Shown here piece after piece: positions 1 through 5,600 of a stretch of 5,600 nucleotides of DNA. The DNA comes from Pseudomonadota bacterium (GTDB lineage: Bacteria > Pseudomonadota > Alphaproteobacteria > Rhizobiales > Hyphomicrobiaceae), in contig JAEYYJ010000363.1 of assembly GCA_023430845.1 (NCBI GenBank), positions 1 to 5,600 on the forward strand, in the 5' to 3' direction. The notes under the pieces are model-generated. The model was given only the letters and a program-made list of their open reading frames with translations. It was not told where the DNA came from and made no database searches. Positions within the stretch are counted from its first letter, which is position 1. Each line of letters begins with the position of its first letter. Position numbers and translations under genes: made by a program.

Positions 1-935
1 TTCTTGTGCGGCTTCACGGAGCCCGGCTTCGCGAGGACCTGGCCACGCTCGACGGCTTCCTTGTCGATGCCGCGCAGGAGGCAGCCGACGTTGTCGCCAG
101 CCTCGCCCGAGTCGAGCAGCTTGCGGAACATCTCGACGCCGGTGACGACGGTCTTCTGCGTGTCCTTCAGACCGACGATCTCGGCTTCCTCACCGACCTT
201 GATGGTGCCGCGCTCGATGCGGCCCGTGACGACCGTGCCGCGGCCCGAGATCGAGAACACGTCTTCGATCGGCAGCAGGAACGGCTTGTCCTTCGGGCGC
301 TCGGGGAGCGGGATGTAGTTGTCGAGGGCGTCATAGAGCTTGAGGATCGCCTCGTCGGCGAGCGGGCCCTTCTCACCATTGAGCGCCTTGATGGCGGCGC
401 CGCGGATGACAGGAACGTCGTCGCCCGGGAACTGGTACTGCTTCAGCAGCTCGCGCACCTCGAGCTCGACGAGGTCGAGGAGCTCTTCGTCATCGACGAT
501 GTCGCACTTGTTGAGGAACACGACGATGTAGGGAACGCCGACCTGACGGGCGAGCAGGATGTGCTCACGGGTCTGCGGCATCGGGCCGTCGACTGCGGAC
601 ACGACCAGGATCGCGCCGTCCATCTGGGCGGCACCGGTGATCATGTTCTTCACGTAGTCGGCGTGGCCCGGGCAGTCGACGTGGGCGTAGTGACGGTTCT
701 CCGTCGCGTACTCGACGTGGCTCGTCGCGATCGTGAGGATCTTCGTCGGGTCACGGCGGCCCTGGCTCTCAGAGGCCTTGGCGACTTCGTCGTAGGCGAT
801 CGCCGTCTTGGTCCAACCCTTGTCGGCCGAGACCTTCGTCAATGCCGCCGTCAGCGTCGTCTTGCCGTGGTCGACGTGACCAATCGTGCCGACGTTGCAG
901 TGGGGCTTATTGCGATCGAATTTCTCCTTGCCCAT
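1..935 (-). CDS. tuf: Elongation factor Tu (EF-Tu), 3' end cut by window edge
   Basis: EF-Tu is the cytoplasmic GTPase that carries aminoacyl-tRNA to the ribosomal A site. The first 311 residues are visible; bacterial EF-Tu is about 395, so roughly 85 residues, mostly domain 3, lie beyond the edge. The start begins [14 protein letters not shown] and has a GAGGAG ribosome-binding site (944-949) 8 bases upstream. Motifs seen: P-loop GHVDHGKT (19-26), DCPGH (87-91) with the catalytic histidine at 91, NKCD (142-145), and domain 2 with [13 protein letters not shown] (231-243). The odd part is switch I. Where EF-Tu normally has KARGITI, this protein reads [17 protein letters not shown] (60-76). The spacing to DCPGH is 6 residues longer than in E. 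coli. The threonine equivalent to the Mg-binding Thr is kept (T68). The frame is open and the flanks match EF-Tu closely, so it looks like a functional variant. It is the last visible gene of the operon, 79 bases after fusA. Confidence 0.97.
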   Translation of the reverse strand, partial: MGKEKFDRNKPHCNVGTIGHVDHGKTTLTAALTKVSADKGWTKTAIAYDEVAKASESQGRRDPTKILTIATSHVEYATENRHYAHVDCPGHADYVKNMITGAAQMDGAILVVSAVDGPMPQTREHILLARQVGVPYIVVFLNKCDIVDDEELLDLVELEVRELLKQYQFPGDDVPVIRGAAIKALNGEKGPLADEAILKLYDALDNYIPLPERPKDKPFLLPIEDVFSISGRGTVVTGRIERGTIKVGEEAEIVGLKDTQKTVVTGVEMFRKLLDSGEAGDNVGCLLRGIDKEAVERGQVLAKPGSVKPHK

Positions 936-957
936 CTCAGGCTCTCCTCATGCGTCT

Positions 958-972
958 GGACGACTGGCGTCC
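958..972 (-). promoter_or_regulatory. Small hairpin in the fusA-tuf gap
   Basis: A perfect 5-bp inverted repeat (GGACG/CGTCC) with a 5-base loop lies in the 79-base gap between fusA and tuf, 8 bases upstream of the tuf ribosome-binding site. No U-tract follows, so it is not an intrinsic terminator. It could be a pause or an mRNA-processing element, or it could be chance. I see no convincing separate tuf promoter in this gap. Confidence 0.3.
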
Positions 973-1014
973 TCTTTGAACTCAGAAAGTGATCTCGAAT
1001 TGCTCCGTGGGGGA

Positions 1015-3087
1015 TCAGGCGTACTTGGCCTTCACCTCCTCGGCGACGTTGCGCGGCACCTCGGCGTAGTGAGCGAACTGCATCGTGTAGGACGCGCGTC
1101 CCTGGCTCATCGAGCGCAGCTGGCTCACATAGCCGAACATGTTCGCCAGCGGCACGTTGGCCCGAACCACGGTCGCGTTGCCGCGCATCTCCTGGTTACG
1201 GATCTGGCCGCGCCGGCTGTTGATGTCGCCGATCACACCGCCGACGAAGTCGCCGGGCGTCACCACCTCGACGTCCATGATCGGCTCCAGGAGCTTGATG
1301 CCCGCCTTCTGGCAGCCTTCGCGCATCGCCTGACGCGATGCGATTTCGAATGCGATCGCGGAGCTGTCCACCTCGTGGAAGGCGCCGTCGAACAGCGTCA
1401 CTTTGGTATCGACCAGCGGGAAGCCGATCAGCACGCCGCTCGCCCAGATGCTCTCGACGCCCTTTTCGACGCCGGGGATGTATTCCTTCGGCACCGTGCC
1501 GCCGACGATCTCGGACTCGAACTCGTTGCCCGTGCCCGGCTCCTGCGGCTCAAGACGCAGCTTGACGCGGGCGAACTGGCCCGAACCGCCGGACTGCTTC
1601 TTGTGCGTGTAGTCGATGTCGGTCGCACGTGCGAGCGTCTCGCGGTAGGCAACCTGCGGCGCGCCGGTCGCGACTTCGACGCTGTGCGTGCGGCGCAGGA
1701 TGTCGACCTTGATCTCGAGATGCAGCTCGCCCATGCCCTTGATGATGATCTCGCCGCTCTCGGGATCGGTGTTGACCCGGAACGACGGATCCTCAGTCGC
1801 CATCTTGGCAAGCGCGACGCCCATCTTCTCCTGGTCAGCCTTCGACTTCGGCTCGACCTTCATCTCGATGACGGGCTCGGGGAACTCCATCTTCTCGAGA
1901 ATGACGCGGTTGTTCGCGTCCGAAAGCGTTTCGCCCGTGCGGGTATCCTTGAGGCCGAGCAGCGCAACGATGTCGCCGGCGTAAGCCTCCTTGATCTCCT
2001 CGCGGTTGTTGGCGTGCATGAGCAGAATGCGGCCAACGCGCTCGCGCTTGTCACGCGACGTGTTGATCACGTTCATGCCGCTCTCGAGCTTACCCGAGTA
2101 GATGCGCGCGAACGTCAGGACGCCGTACGGGTCGTCCATGATCTTGAAGGCGAGCAGCGACAGCGGCTCGCTGTCGAGCGGCTTGCGCTCGACGGCATCG
2201 CCGGACTTGACGTCGATGCCCGACATGGCGCCGCGATCGACCGGCGACGGCAGGAAGTCTACCACCGCGTCGAGCAGCGTCTGGATGCCTTTGTTCTTGA
2301 ACGCCGAGCCGCACATCATCGGATAGAAGGCGCGCGTGATCGTCGCCTTACGAATGCACTTCTTCAGCGTATCGATGTCGGGCTCTTTGCCGTCGAAGTA
2401 GGCGGCGAGCGCATCGTCGTCCATCTCGACCGCGGCCTCGATCATGGCGGCGCGGAACTCGTTGGCCTTGTCGACCAGATCGGCGGGAATGTCTTCCTCG
2501 ACGAACTTCGCGCCTTTGTCGTCACCCTGCCAGATGTAAGCCTTCATCTTCAGGAGATCGACAACGCCCTTGAAGTTGCTCTCGGCGCCGATCGGAATCT
2601 GCAGCGGCACAGCGCGCGCACCGAGTTTCTCGGCGATGTCCTCGAGGCACATGTAGAAGTCGGCGCCGGTCTTATCCATCTTGTTGGCGAAGATGATACG
2701 CGGCACGCCGTACTTGTCGCCCTGGCGCCAGACCGTCTCGGTCTGCGGCTCCACACCCTGGTTGCCATCGAGCACGCACACGGCACCGTCGAGCACGCGC
2801 AACGAACGCTCGACTTCAATGGTGAAGTCGACGTGGCCTGGCGTGTCGATGATGTTCAGGCGCTTGCCGTCCCAGAACGTGGTCGTGGCCGCCGACTGAA
2901 TCGTGATGCCCTTCTCCTGCTCCTGGACCATGAAATCCATGGTCGCGGCGCCGTCGTGGACTTCACCGATCTTGTGGCTCTTGCCAGTGTAGAAGAGGAT
3001 CCGCTCGGTCGTCGTCGTCTTACCGGCATCGATGTGAGCCATGATGCCGAAGTTGCGGTAGTCCTCGATCGCGTATTCGCGGGCCAT
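1015..3087 (-). CDS. fusA: Elongation factor G (EF-G)
   Basis: EF-G is the cytoplasmic GTPase that drives tRNA-mRNA translocation and, with ribosome recycling factor, splits the ribosome. It is complete at 690 residues, the normal length. Domain I carries AHIDAGKTT (17-25), switch I EKGITI (58-63), DTPGH (81-85), NKMD (135-138) and the G5-like GSAFKNKG (260-267). Domain II follows from about 300. Domain III includes [13 protein letters not shown] (452-464). Domain IV has the loop [10 protein letters not shown] (499-508) and [12 protein letters not shown] (570-581). Domain V ends in an alphaproteobacterial-type tail. The start is supported by GAGG (3096-3099) 8 bases upstream and by the usual MAREY N terminus. 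It lies 24 bases after rpsG, so the two are surely cotranscribed. Switch I has Lys59 where Arg is usual (ERGITI), a conservative change. Relatedness is to the canonical translational EF-G rather than a tetracycline-resistance-type protein. Confidence 0.99.
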   Translation of the reverse strand: MAREYAIEDYRNFGIMAHIDAGKTTTTERILFYTGKSHKIGEVHDGAATMDFMVQEQEKGITIQSAATTTFWDGKRLNIIDTPGHVDFTIEVERSLRVLDGAVCVLDGNQGVEPQTETVWRQGDKYGVPRIIFANKMDKTGADFYMCLEDIAEKLGARAVPLQIPIGAESNFKGVVDLLKMKAYIWQGDDKGAKFVEEDIPADLVDKANEFRAAMIEAAVEMDDDALAAYFDGKEPDIDTLKKCIRKATITRAFYPMMCGSAFKNKGIQTLLDAVVDFLPSPVDRGAMSGIDVKSGDAVERKPLDSEPLSLLAFKIMDDPYGVLTFARIYSGKLESGMNVINTSRDKRERVGRILLMHANNREEIKEAYAGDIVALLGLKDTRTGETLSDANNRVILEKMEFPEPVIEMKVEPKSKADQEKMGVALAKMATEDPSFRVNTDPESGEIIIKGMGELHLEIKVDILRRTHSVEVATGAPQVAYRETLARATDIDYTHKKQSGGSGQFARVKLRLEPQEPGTGNEFESEIVGGTVPKEYIPGVEKGVESIWASGVLIGFPLVDTKVTLFDGAFHEVDSSAIAFEIASRQAMREGCQKAGIKLLEPIMDVEVVTPGDFVGGVIGDINSRRGQIRNQEMRGNATVVRANVPLANMFGYVSQLRSMSQGRASYTMQFAHYAEVPRNVAEEVKAKYA

Positions 3088-3111
3088 GTCCGTTGCCTCG
3101 TCGTCGTCCGG

Positions 3112-3582
3112 TTACCAGCGGTAGTGCGAGAAGGCGCGGTTGGCTTCCGCCATCTTGTGCGTGTCTTCGCGCTTCTTCACCGCCGTGCCGCGGTTGTTGG
3201 CGGCATCCATAAGCTCAGCCGACAGCCGCTCTTCCATCGTATTCTCGTTACGTGCGCGCGCCGCCGAGATCAGCCAGCGGATCGCCAGCGCCTGACGCCG
3301 CTCACTGCGAACCTCGACCGGCACCTGGTACGTCGCACCACCGACCCGGCGCGAGCGAACCTCGACCGAGGGCATCACATTCTCGAGCGCCTGGTGGAAC
3401 ATCGGCAGGGCGTCCGCCTTGGCACGCTGCTGCATACGATCGAATGCACCATAAACAATGCGCTCGGCCGTCGACTTCTTGCCCTCGCTCATGATCGAAT
3501 TCATGAACTTGGACACCACCAGATCCCCGAACTTGGGGTCCGGGTTGATTTCCCGCTTCTCGGCACGATGGCGACGCGACAT
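3112..3582 (-). CDS. rpsG: 30S ribosomal protein S7
   Basis: S7 is a primary 16S rRNA-binding protein that nucleates assembly of the 30S head and lines the E site. It has 156 residues, the usual bacterial length, and is intact. It begins [20 protein letters not shown]. The basic beta-hairpin [14 protein letters not shown] (75-88) reaches the mRNA/E-site tRNA path, and the C terminus ends HYRW. An in-frame ATG 25 codons upstream is rejected as the start, because the family begins at MSRR and AAGGA (3591-3595) sits 8 bases before that codon. S7 lies between rpsL and fusA, as in the classical str operon. In E. coli S7 represses its own operon by binding the rpsL-rpsG gap, and the equivalent gap here is structured. 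Confidence 0.99.
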   Translation of the reverse strand: MSRRHRAEKREINPDPKFGDLVVSKFMNSIMSEGKKSTAERIVYGAFDRMQQRAKADALPMFHQALENVMPSVEVRSRRVGGATYQVPVEVRSERRQALAIRWLISAARARNENTMEERLSAELMDAANNRGTAVKKREDTHKMAEANRAFSHYRW

Positions 3583-3613
3583 GCGCTCGTTCCTTTTCGT
3601 ATCTTCTTGTGCC

Positions 3614-3671
3614 GCCCGCTCAGGGCCAGTCTTCCAAATACGAGAGCGCCGCTCCACATAGGGCGGCGCCC
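3614..3671 (-). promoter_or_regulatory. Hairpins in the rpsL-rpsG gap, candidate S7 autoregulatory site
   Basis: The 105-base gap between rpsL and rpsG is long for this otherwise tight operon. On the mRNA strand the segment 3671-3663 (GGGCGCCGC) pairs with 3652-3644 (GCGGCGCTC) over 9 positions, 8 Watson-Crick plus one G-U, around a 10-base loop. A smaller stem, GCCC (3626-3623) with GGGC (3617-3614), follows around a 5-base loop, about 18 bases before the rpsG ribosome-binding site. No U-tract follows either stem, so termination is unlikely. The position matches the S7 translational operator of the E. coli str mRNA. Assigning S7 binding here is inference from location and structure only. Confidence 0.45.
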
Positions 3672-3687
3672 ACTTGGTCCTCGGATC

Positions 3688-4059
3688 TTACTTGGGCCGC
3701 TTGGCGCCGTACTTCGAACGGCGCTGCTTGCGGTTCGCCACGCCTTGCGTGTCGAGCACGCCGCGGATGATGTGGTAGCGCACACCCGGAAGATCCTTCA
3801 CGCGGCCGCCGCGGATCATCACCACGGAATGCTCCTGGAGGTTATGACCCTCACCCGGAATGTAGCCGATGACCTCGAAGCCGTTCGTGAGACGGATCTT
3901 GGCGACCTTGCGCAGCGCCGAGTTCGGCTTCTTCGGCGTCGTCGTATAGACGCGCGTGCACACGCCACGCTTCTGCGGGCAGGCCTCCATGGCCGGGACC
4001 TTGTTACGCTCCCGGGGCTTCACCCGCGGCTTGCGGATCAGCTGCTGAATTGTCGGCAT
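3688..4059 (-). CDS. rpsL: 30S ribosomal protein S12
   Basis: S12 sits at the 30S decoding centre, where it controls accuracy and is the classical streptomycin-resistance locus. It has 123 residues, the usual length, and is complete. It begins [12 protein letters not shown], and includes [13 protein letters not shown] (27-39), [11 protein letters not shown] (41-51), [11 protein letters not shown] (68-78), [13 protein letters not shown] (83-95) and a basic C-terminal tail. The main streptomycin-resistance positions carry wild-type residues (Lys43, Lys88, Pro91), so a drug-sensitive S12 is predicted. Asp89, in the KDLPG loop, is the residue methylthiolated by RimO in E. coli. An in-frame upstream ATG at 4113 is rejected because S12 begins MPT. 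GAGG (4064-4067) lies 4 bases before the chosen ATG. This is the first gene of the operon, preceded by a long leader. Confidence 0.99.
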   Translation of the reverse strand: MPTIQQLIRKPRVKPRERNKVPAMEACPQKRGVCTRVYTTTPKKPNSALRKVAKIRLTNGFEVIGYIPGEGHNLQEHSVVMIRGGRVKDLPGVRYHIIRGVLDTQGVANRKQRRSKYGAKRPK

Positions 4060-4356
4060 CGAGCCTCGTCCGTACCTCGAGCACCCGCCCCACATCGGGA
4101 ACGGATGCGCCAAACCTTACGAGCCGAGTTGCCCTTTTCCCGGGGCCCTCAGCTCGCAACACCAGAGGATCGAACGTTCCGCCTTCGCGGGGCGCCGATC
4201 TTGGTCCGAAATTGTCCTCTGCTTGAGAACGATAGTGTTTAGAGGCAGCTAGCAATGAGCCGGAAGCTTCTTATCGCAGGCAGCTCATGGTCGCCGATGT
4301 CGGCTTCTGTGCCTGCAAAGCCCCGCCCGATAGCGCCCTACGACCTACCGTGAGAG
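4060..4356 (-). promoter_or_regulatory. Long 5' leader of the rpsL operon
   Basis: If transcription starts near 4357, as the promoter predicts, about 297 untranslated bases precede rpsL. No credible gene is seen in this stretch on either strand. An 83-codon frame that starts with TTG at 4255 overlaps rpsL out of frame and has no ribosome-binding site. The leader holds several inverted repeats, the best at 4276-4316. A short one, TCGAG/CTCGA (4076-4080 with 4059-4063), encloses the rpsL ribosome-binding site and touches the ATG. I see no hairpin followed by a U-tract, so a classical attenuator is not evident. A leader this long before ribosomal protein genes suggests post-transcriptional control, but the start site is only predicted. 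Confidence 0.5.
4276..4316 (-). promoter_or_regulatory. Nested stem-loop in the rpsL leader
   Basis: The segments 4316-4310 (GCAGGCA) and 4282-4276 (TGCCTGC) form a perfect 7-bp outer stem. It encloses a second perfect stem, GCCG/CGGC (4304-4301 with 4296-4293), around a 4-base loop. The outer stem can be lengthened by a G-U and an A-U pair, and beyond an internal loop GCTT can pair with AAGC near 4264-4267. This is the most elaborate structure in the leader. Its function is unknown, and a protein-binding or RNA-stability element is possible. Confidence 0.4.
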
Positions 4357-4363
4357 TGGGCGC

Positions 4364-4392
4364 AAAATATACAGCTCGAATTATAAGGTCAA
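4364..4392 (-). promoter_or_regulatory. Predicted sigma70-type promoter of the rpsL-rpsG-fusA-tuf operon
   Basis: On the minus strand a -35 hexamer TTGACC (4392-4387) is followed after exactly 17 bases by TATTTT (4369-4364), in the only AT-rich patch between the two transcription units. Six bases, GCGCCC (4363-4358), separate the -10 from the expected start near 4357. That GC-rich discriminator resembles the one in E. coli rRNA P1 promoters, where it underlies inhibition by ppGpp. A second pair overlaps: TTGACT (4405-4400) with a perfect TATAAT (4385-4380), but its spacer is only 14 bases, so it is a weaker candidate. GCGCCC can also pair with GGGCGC (4338-4333) at the very 5' end of the transcript. 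Confidence 0.65.
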
Positions 4393-4425
4393 CACCCTAA
4401 GTCAACGATTTTGTCGCGGGGGACG

Positions 4426-4464
4426 AAAACGTCAGAAAGCGGCTGATCATCGGCATTTCTGACG
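4426..4464 (-). terminator. Intrinsic terminator after the DUF3750 gene
   Basis: A perfect 9-bp inverted repeat (CGTCAGAAA at 4464-4456 by minus-strand reading, TTTCTGACG at 4438-4430) has a 17-base loop and is followed directly by TTTT (4429-4426). It begins 2 bases after the DUF3750 stop codon. The loop contains the palindrome TGATCA and can add a few inner pairs. The U-tract is short and the stem is not especially GC-rich, so termination may be partial. It works only in the minus direction, which is consistent with the gene order. Confidence 0.7.
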
Positions 4465-4466
4465 CT

Positions 4467-5264
4467 TCAAGGCAGGCCGATGCGCCCCCATCCGGGCAGT
4501 TTCACCGCCGGCCGGCGCAAGTCTACGCCCGCAACGGCGCCCATGAAGTTGAGCTCGATCCCCTCAACCCAGGCGACCGTCACCCCGACGAGGCCCTTGG
4601 CGAGAAACTGGACGCCCGTCCGGCTCGGCGTCAGACCGAGGTAGACCGGCCCCTCGGTGAAATCCTTGCCGATGGCGGTCGGAAGCAGACCGGGAGCCAA
4701 AGCCGGTACCTCCCTGGCAAGATAGGCAATAAACGTATTCGAGTTCGGCCCCGGCCATGCCTTGTAGCTACCGGCGTTCGAGAAGGGATACTCGGCGACG
4801 GCGCGCTCGATATCGGCAATGGCAGCCGTGGCGGCCGGCCCCCGGATCGACGCCACAATGGAGGGCGCGTTGCTGTACCAGTGGCTGTCCGGCGAGAGGT
4901 GATCCGTCCGCACGGGCCGCCCCCAGCCCACCACGTCATAGCGCCTGTAGCGCGAGGCGCCGGCCTCCTTGGTCACGACCCAGGTGTGGTGCGCGAAAAT
5001 GCCCTTCCAGCCGCCTGTGCGGCCCGCCAGCACGTAAACGACGGGCTCCGGATCGGCCGCGGCCGGCTTCAGGATACCAGACGGCGACCAGTTGGCACTG
5101 CGCCAGTTCCAGGCGGTGTTGTTCCACGTCCACCAGGCGGCGTGGGCCAGGAGCGGGATCAAAAACAGATAAAGGAGAACCTTACCCATCTGCCTCACCC
5201 CTCGCCGGACTGTGCGCCCCTTGGGCTTCTTGCGCACTGCTGGAATGGACTCTGTCATGGACAC
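4467..5264 (-). CDS. DUF3750 family protein, membrane-anchored, function unknown
   Basis: This is a 265-residue protein that I recognise as DUF3750, common in alphaproteobacteria and without an assigned role. The N terminus is very basic (11-25) and is followed by a hydrophobic segment (27-43), either a membrane anchor or an uncleaved signal, which places the rest in the periplasm. A tryptophan-rich stretch (six Trp in 44-59) follows at the membrane border. The conserved core has GRTGGWKGIFAHHTW (81-95), YDVVGWG (109-115), a WYSN motif (129-132), WPGPNSNTF (170-178) and AIGKDF (197-202). There is no cysteine in the protein. The start is uncertain: GTG at 5264, ATG at 5258 two codons later, or Met26 (5189), which has GAGG-like bases just upstream and would still keep the membrane segment. 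It is 57 bases downstream of the nuclease-like gene, probably cotranscribed with it, and is separated from the ribosomal operon by a terminator. Confidence 0.85.
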   Translation of the reverse strand: MSMTESIPAVRKKPKGRTVRRGVRQMGKVLLYLFLIPLLAHAAWWTWNNTAWNWRSANWSPSGILKPAAADPEPVVYVLAGRTGGWKGIFAHHTWVVTKEAGASRYRRYDVVGWGRPVRTDHLSPDSHWYSNAPSIVASIRGPAATAAIADIERAVAEYPFSNAGSYKAWPGPNSNTFIAYLAREVPALAPGLLPTAIGKDFTEGPVYLGLTPSRTGVQFLAKGLVGVTVAWVEGIELNFMGAVAGVDLRRPAVKLPGWGRIGLP

Positions 5265-5321
5265 CCCGAAACGTACGCAGCCGCACCCGCATCCGACAGC
5301 AGATCAACGACTGTACACCGT
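5265..5321 (-). other. Short gap between the nuclease-like and DUF3750 genes
   Basis: This 57-base gap shows no terminator and no convincing -35/-10 pair on the minus strand, so read-through from the nuclease-like gene into the DUF3750 gene is the simplest view. The ribosome-binding site is weak: a CGGGG run lies immediately before the GTG at 5264 and about 4 bases upstream of the ATG at 5258. This favours the ATG slightly as the true start. Confidence 0.4.
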
Positions 5322-5600
5322 CTATCCGTCGATCTCGGCCGGCGCAAAGCCCGCCGCCCGTGCGTCCTCCTCGCTGCAGAACCAGCGCTCGCCGCGCGCC
5401 GACACGACCCGGAGCCTCATGTAGGTGGGCGACCACGGCAAATGGTAGGTTTTGACGGCATCGCCACGCCGGCCGGCCACCTTGCCCTTGATCGGGCAGC
5501 CTTTAGGCGCCTTGGCGCGCGCCTCACTCCACAGCCGCGACCGCCATTCGGCGGGCCGTTCGGGCGCATCCGGGCCACTCCAGAGACCGGCTTTGGCCTG
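5322..5600 (-). CDS. Thermonuclease-like protein with sunset domain, C-terminal part only
   Basis: Only the last 92 codons are in the window, ending in TAG at 5322; the N terminus lies beyond the right edge. The first visible residues, QAKAGLWSGPDAPERPAEWR, match the end of a staphylococcal-nuclease-like (SNase) domain as found in alphaproteobacterial extracellular or periplasmic proteins. After a short linker comes a sunset domain: GCPIKGKVAGRRGD, then KTYHLPWSPTYMRLRV, then GERWFCSEEDARAAGF. Its two cysteines (in GCPIKG and WFCSEE) and the YHLP motif are conserved family features. The sunset domain often follows SNase or other nuclease domains, and its role is not well established. The catalytic nuclease residues cannot be checked, because they would lie outside the window. 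It is upstream of and in line with the DUF3750 gene. Confidence 0.8.
   Translation of the reverse strand, partial: QAKAGLWSGPDAPERPAEWRSRLWSEARAKAPKGCPIKGKVAGRRGDAVKTYHLPWSPTYMRLRVVSARGERWFCSEEDARAAGFAPAEIDG

Noticed and set aside
723..791. The unusual EF-Tu switch I as a pair of compensating frameshifts
   Set aside because: Reading the segment in the other two frames does not restore RGITI or related residues, and one frame meets a stop, so a simple sequencing frameshift does not explain it.
6..992. A 328-codon plus-strand open frame antisense to tuf
   Set aside because: It is codon-aligned with tuf, and the same mirror effect explains it.
3112..3657. A 25-residue N-terminal extension of S7 starting at 3657
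   Set aside because: The S7 family begins MSRR, a good AAGGA site precedes that codon, and the extension spans the hairpin-forming gap.
3688..4059. A streptomycin-resistance allele of rpsL
   Set aside because: Lys43, Lys88 and Pro91 are all wild type.
3688..4113. An 18-residue N-terminal extension of S12 starting at 4113
   Set aside because: The S12 family begins MPT, and the extension does not resemble any ribosomal protein sequence.
886..4242. A 1118-codon open frame on the plus strand, antisense to fusA, rpsG and rpsL
   Set aside because: All three minus-strand genes share the same codon register, and plus-strand stops would need TTA, CTA or TCA codons in them, which this GC-rich genome avoids. 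The translation is a low-complexity mirror rich in Arg, His, Leu, Asp and Ala, with no family resemblance and no ribosome-binding site noted.
4004..4255. A possible leader peptide gene before rpsL, starting with TTG at 4255
   Set aside because: There is no ribosome-binding site, it overlaps the rpsL start out of frame, and the composition is unlike a protein.
4757..5455. A 232-codon plus-strand frame over the DUF3750 gene
   Set aside because: It is very Arg/Ser/Pro-rich with no recognisable domain, and overlaps a recognised gene on the other strand. It is a composition artefact.

Overview
The window is part of a GC-rich bacterial chromosome. It carries the streptomycin (str) operon, encoding core translation factors, with one unrelated gene and part of another upstream. 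Every gene I can support is on the minus strand, so transcription runs from high to low coordinates. The S12, S7 and EF-G sequences look alphaproteobacterial, most like Hyphomicrobiales. The DUF3750 and sunset-domain neighbours fit that group. I cannot name a genus.

Layout in the direction of transcription. First (5600 to 5322) comes the C-terminal end of a staphylococcal-nuclease-like protein with a sunset domain. Next (5264 to 4467) is a membrane-anchored DUF3750 protein of unknown function, closed by a hairpin-plus-U-tract terminator (4464 to 4426). About 20 bases further on is a sigma70-type promoter (4392 to 4364), followed by an untranslated leader of roughly 300 bases with several inverted repeats. 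The operon then reads rpsL (S12), rpsG (S7), fusA (EF-G) and tuf (EF-Tu, cut by the window edge).

The operon supplies the decoding-centre protein S12, the 30S head protein S7 and the two GTPases that deliver aminoacyl-tRNA and drive translocation. Likely control points are the promoter, whose GC-rich discriminator suggests stringent (ppGpp) control, and the rpsL-rpsG gap, which folds into hairpins at the place where S7 binds its own mRNA in E. coli.

Most of this is ordinary housekeeping DNA. The most unusual feature is the EF-Tu switch I region. The near-universal RGITI motif is absent, replaced by a longer segment reading [10 protein letters not shown], although all other GTPase motifs are intact. 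Second is a hypothesis that DUF3750 is a cysteine-less relative of permuted papain-fold (NlpC/PPPDE/LRAT-like) proteins. I found no mobile element, CRISPR array, tRNA, rRNA or defence system.
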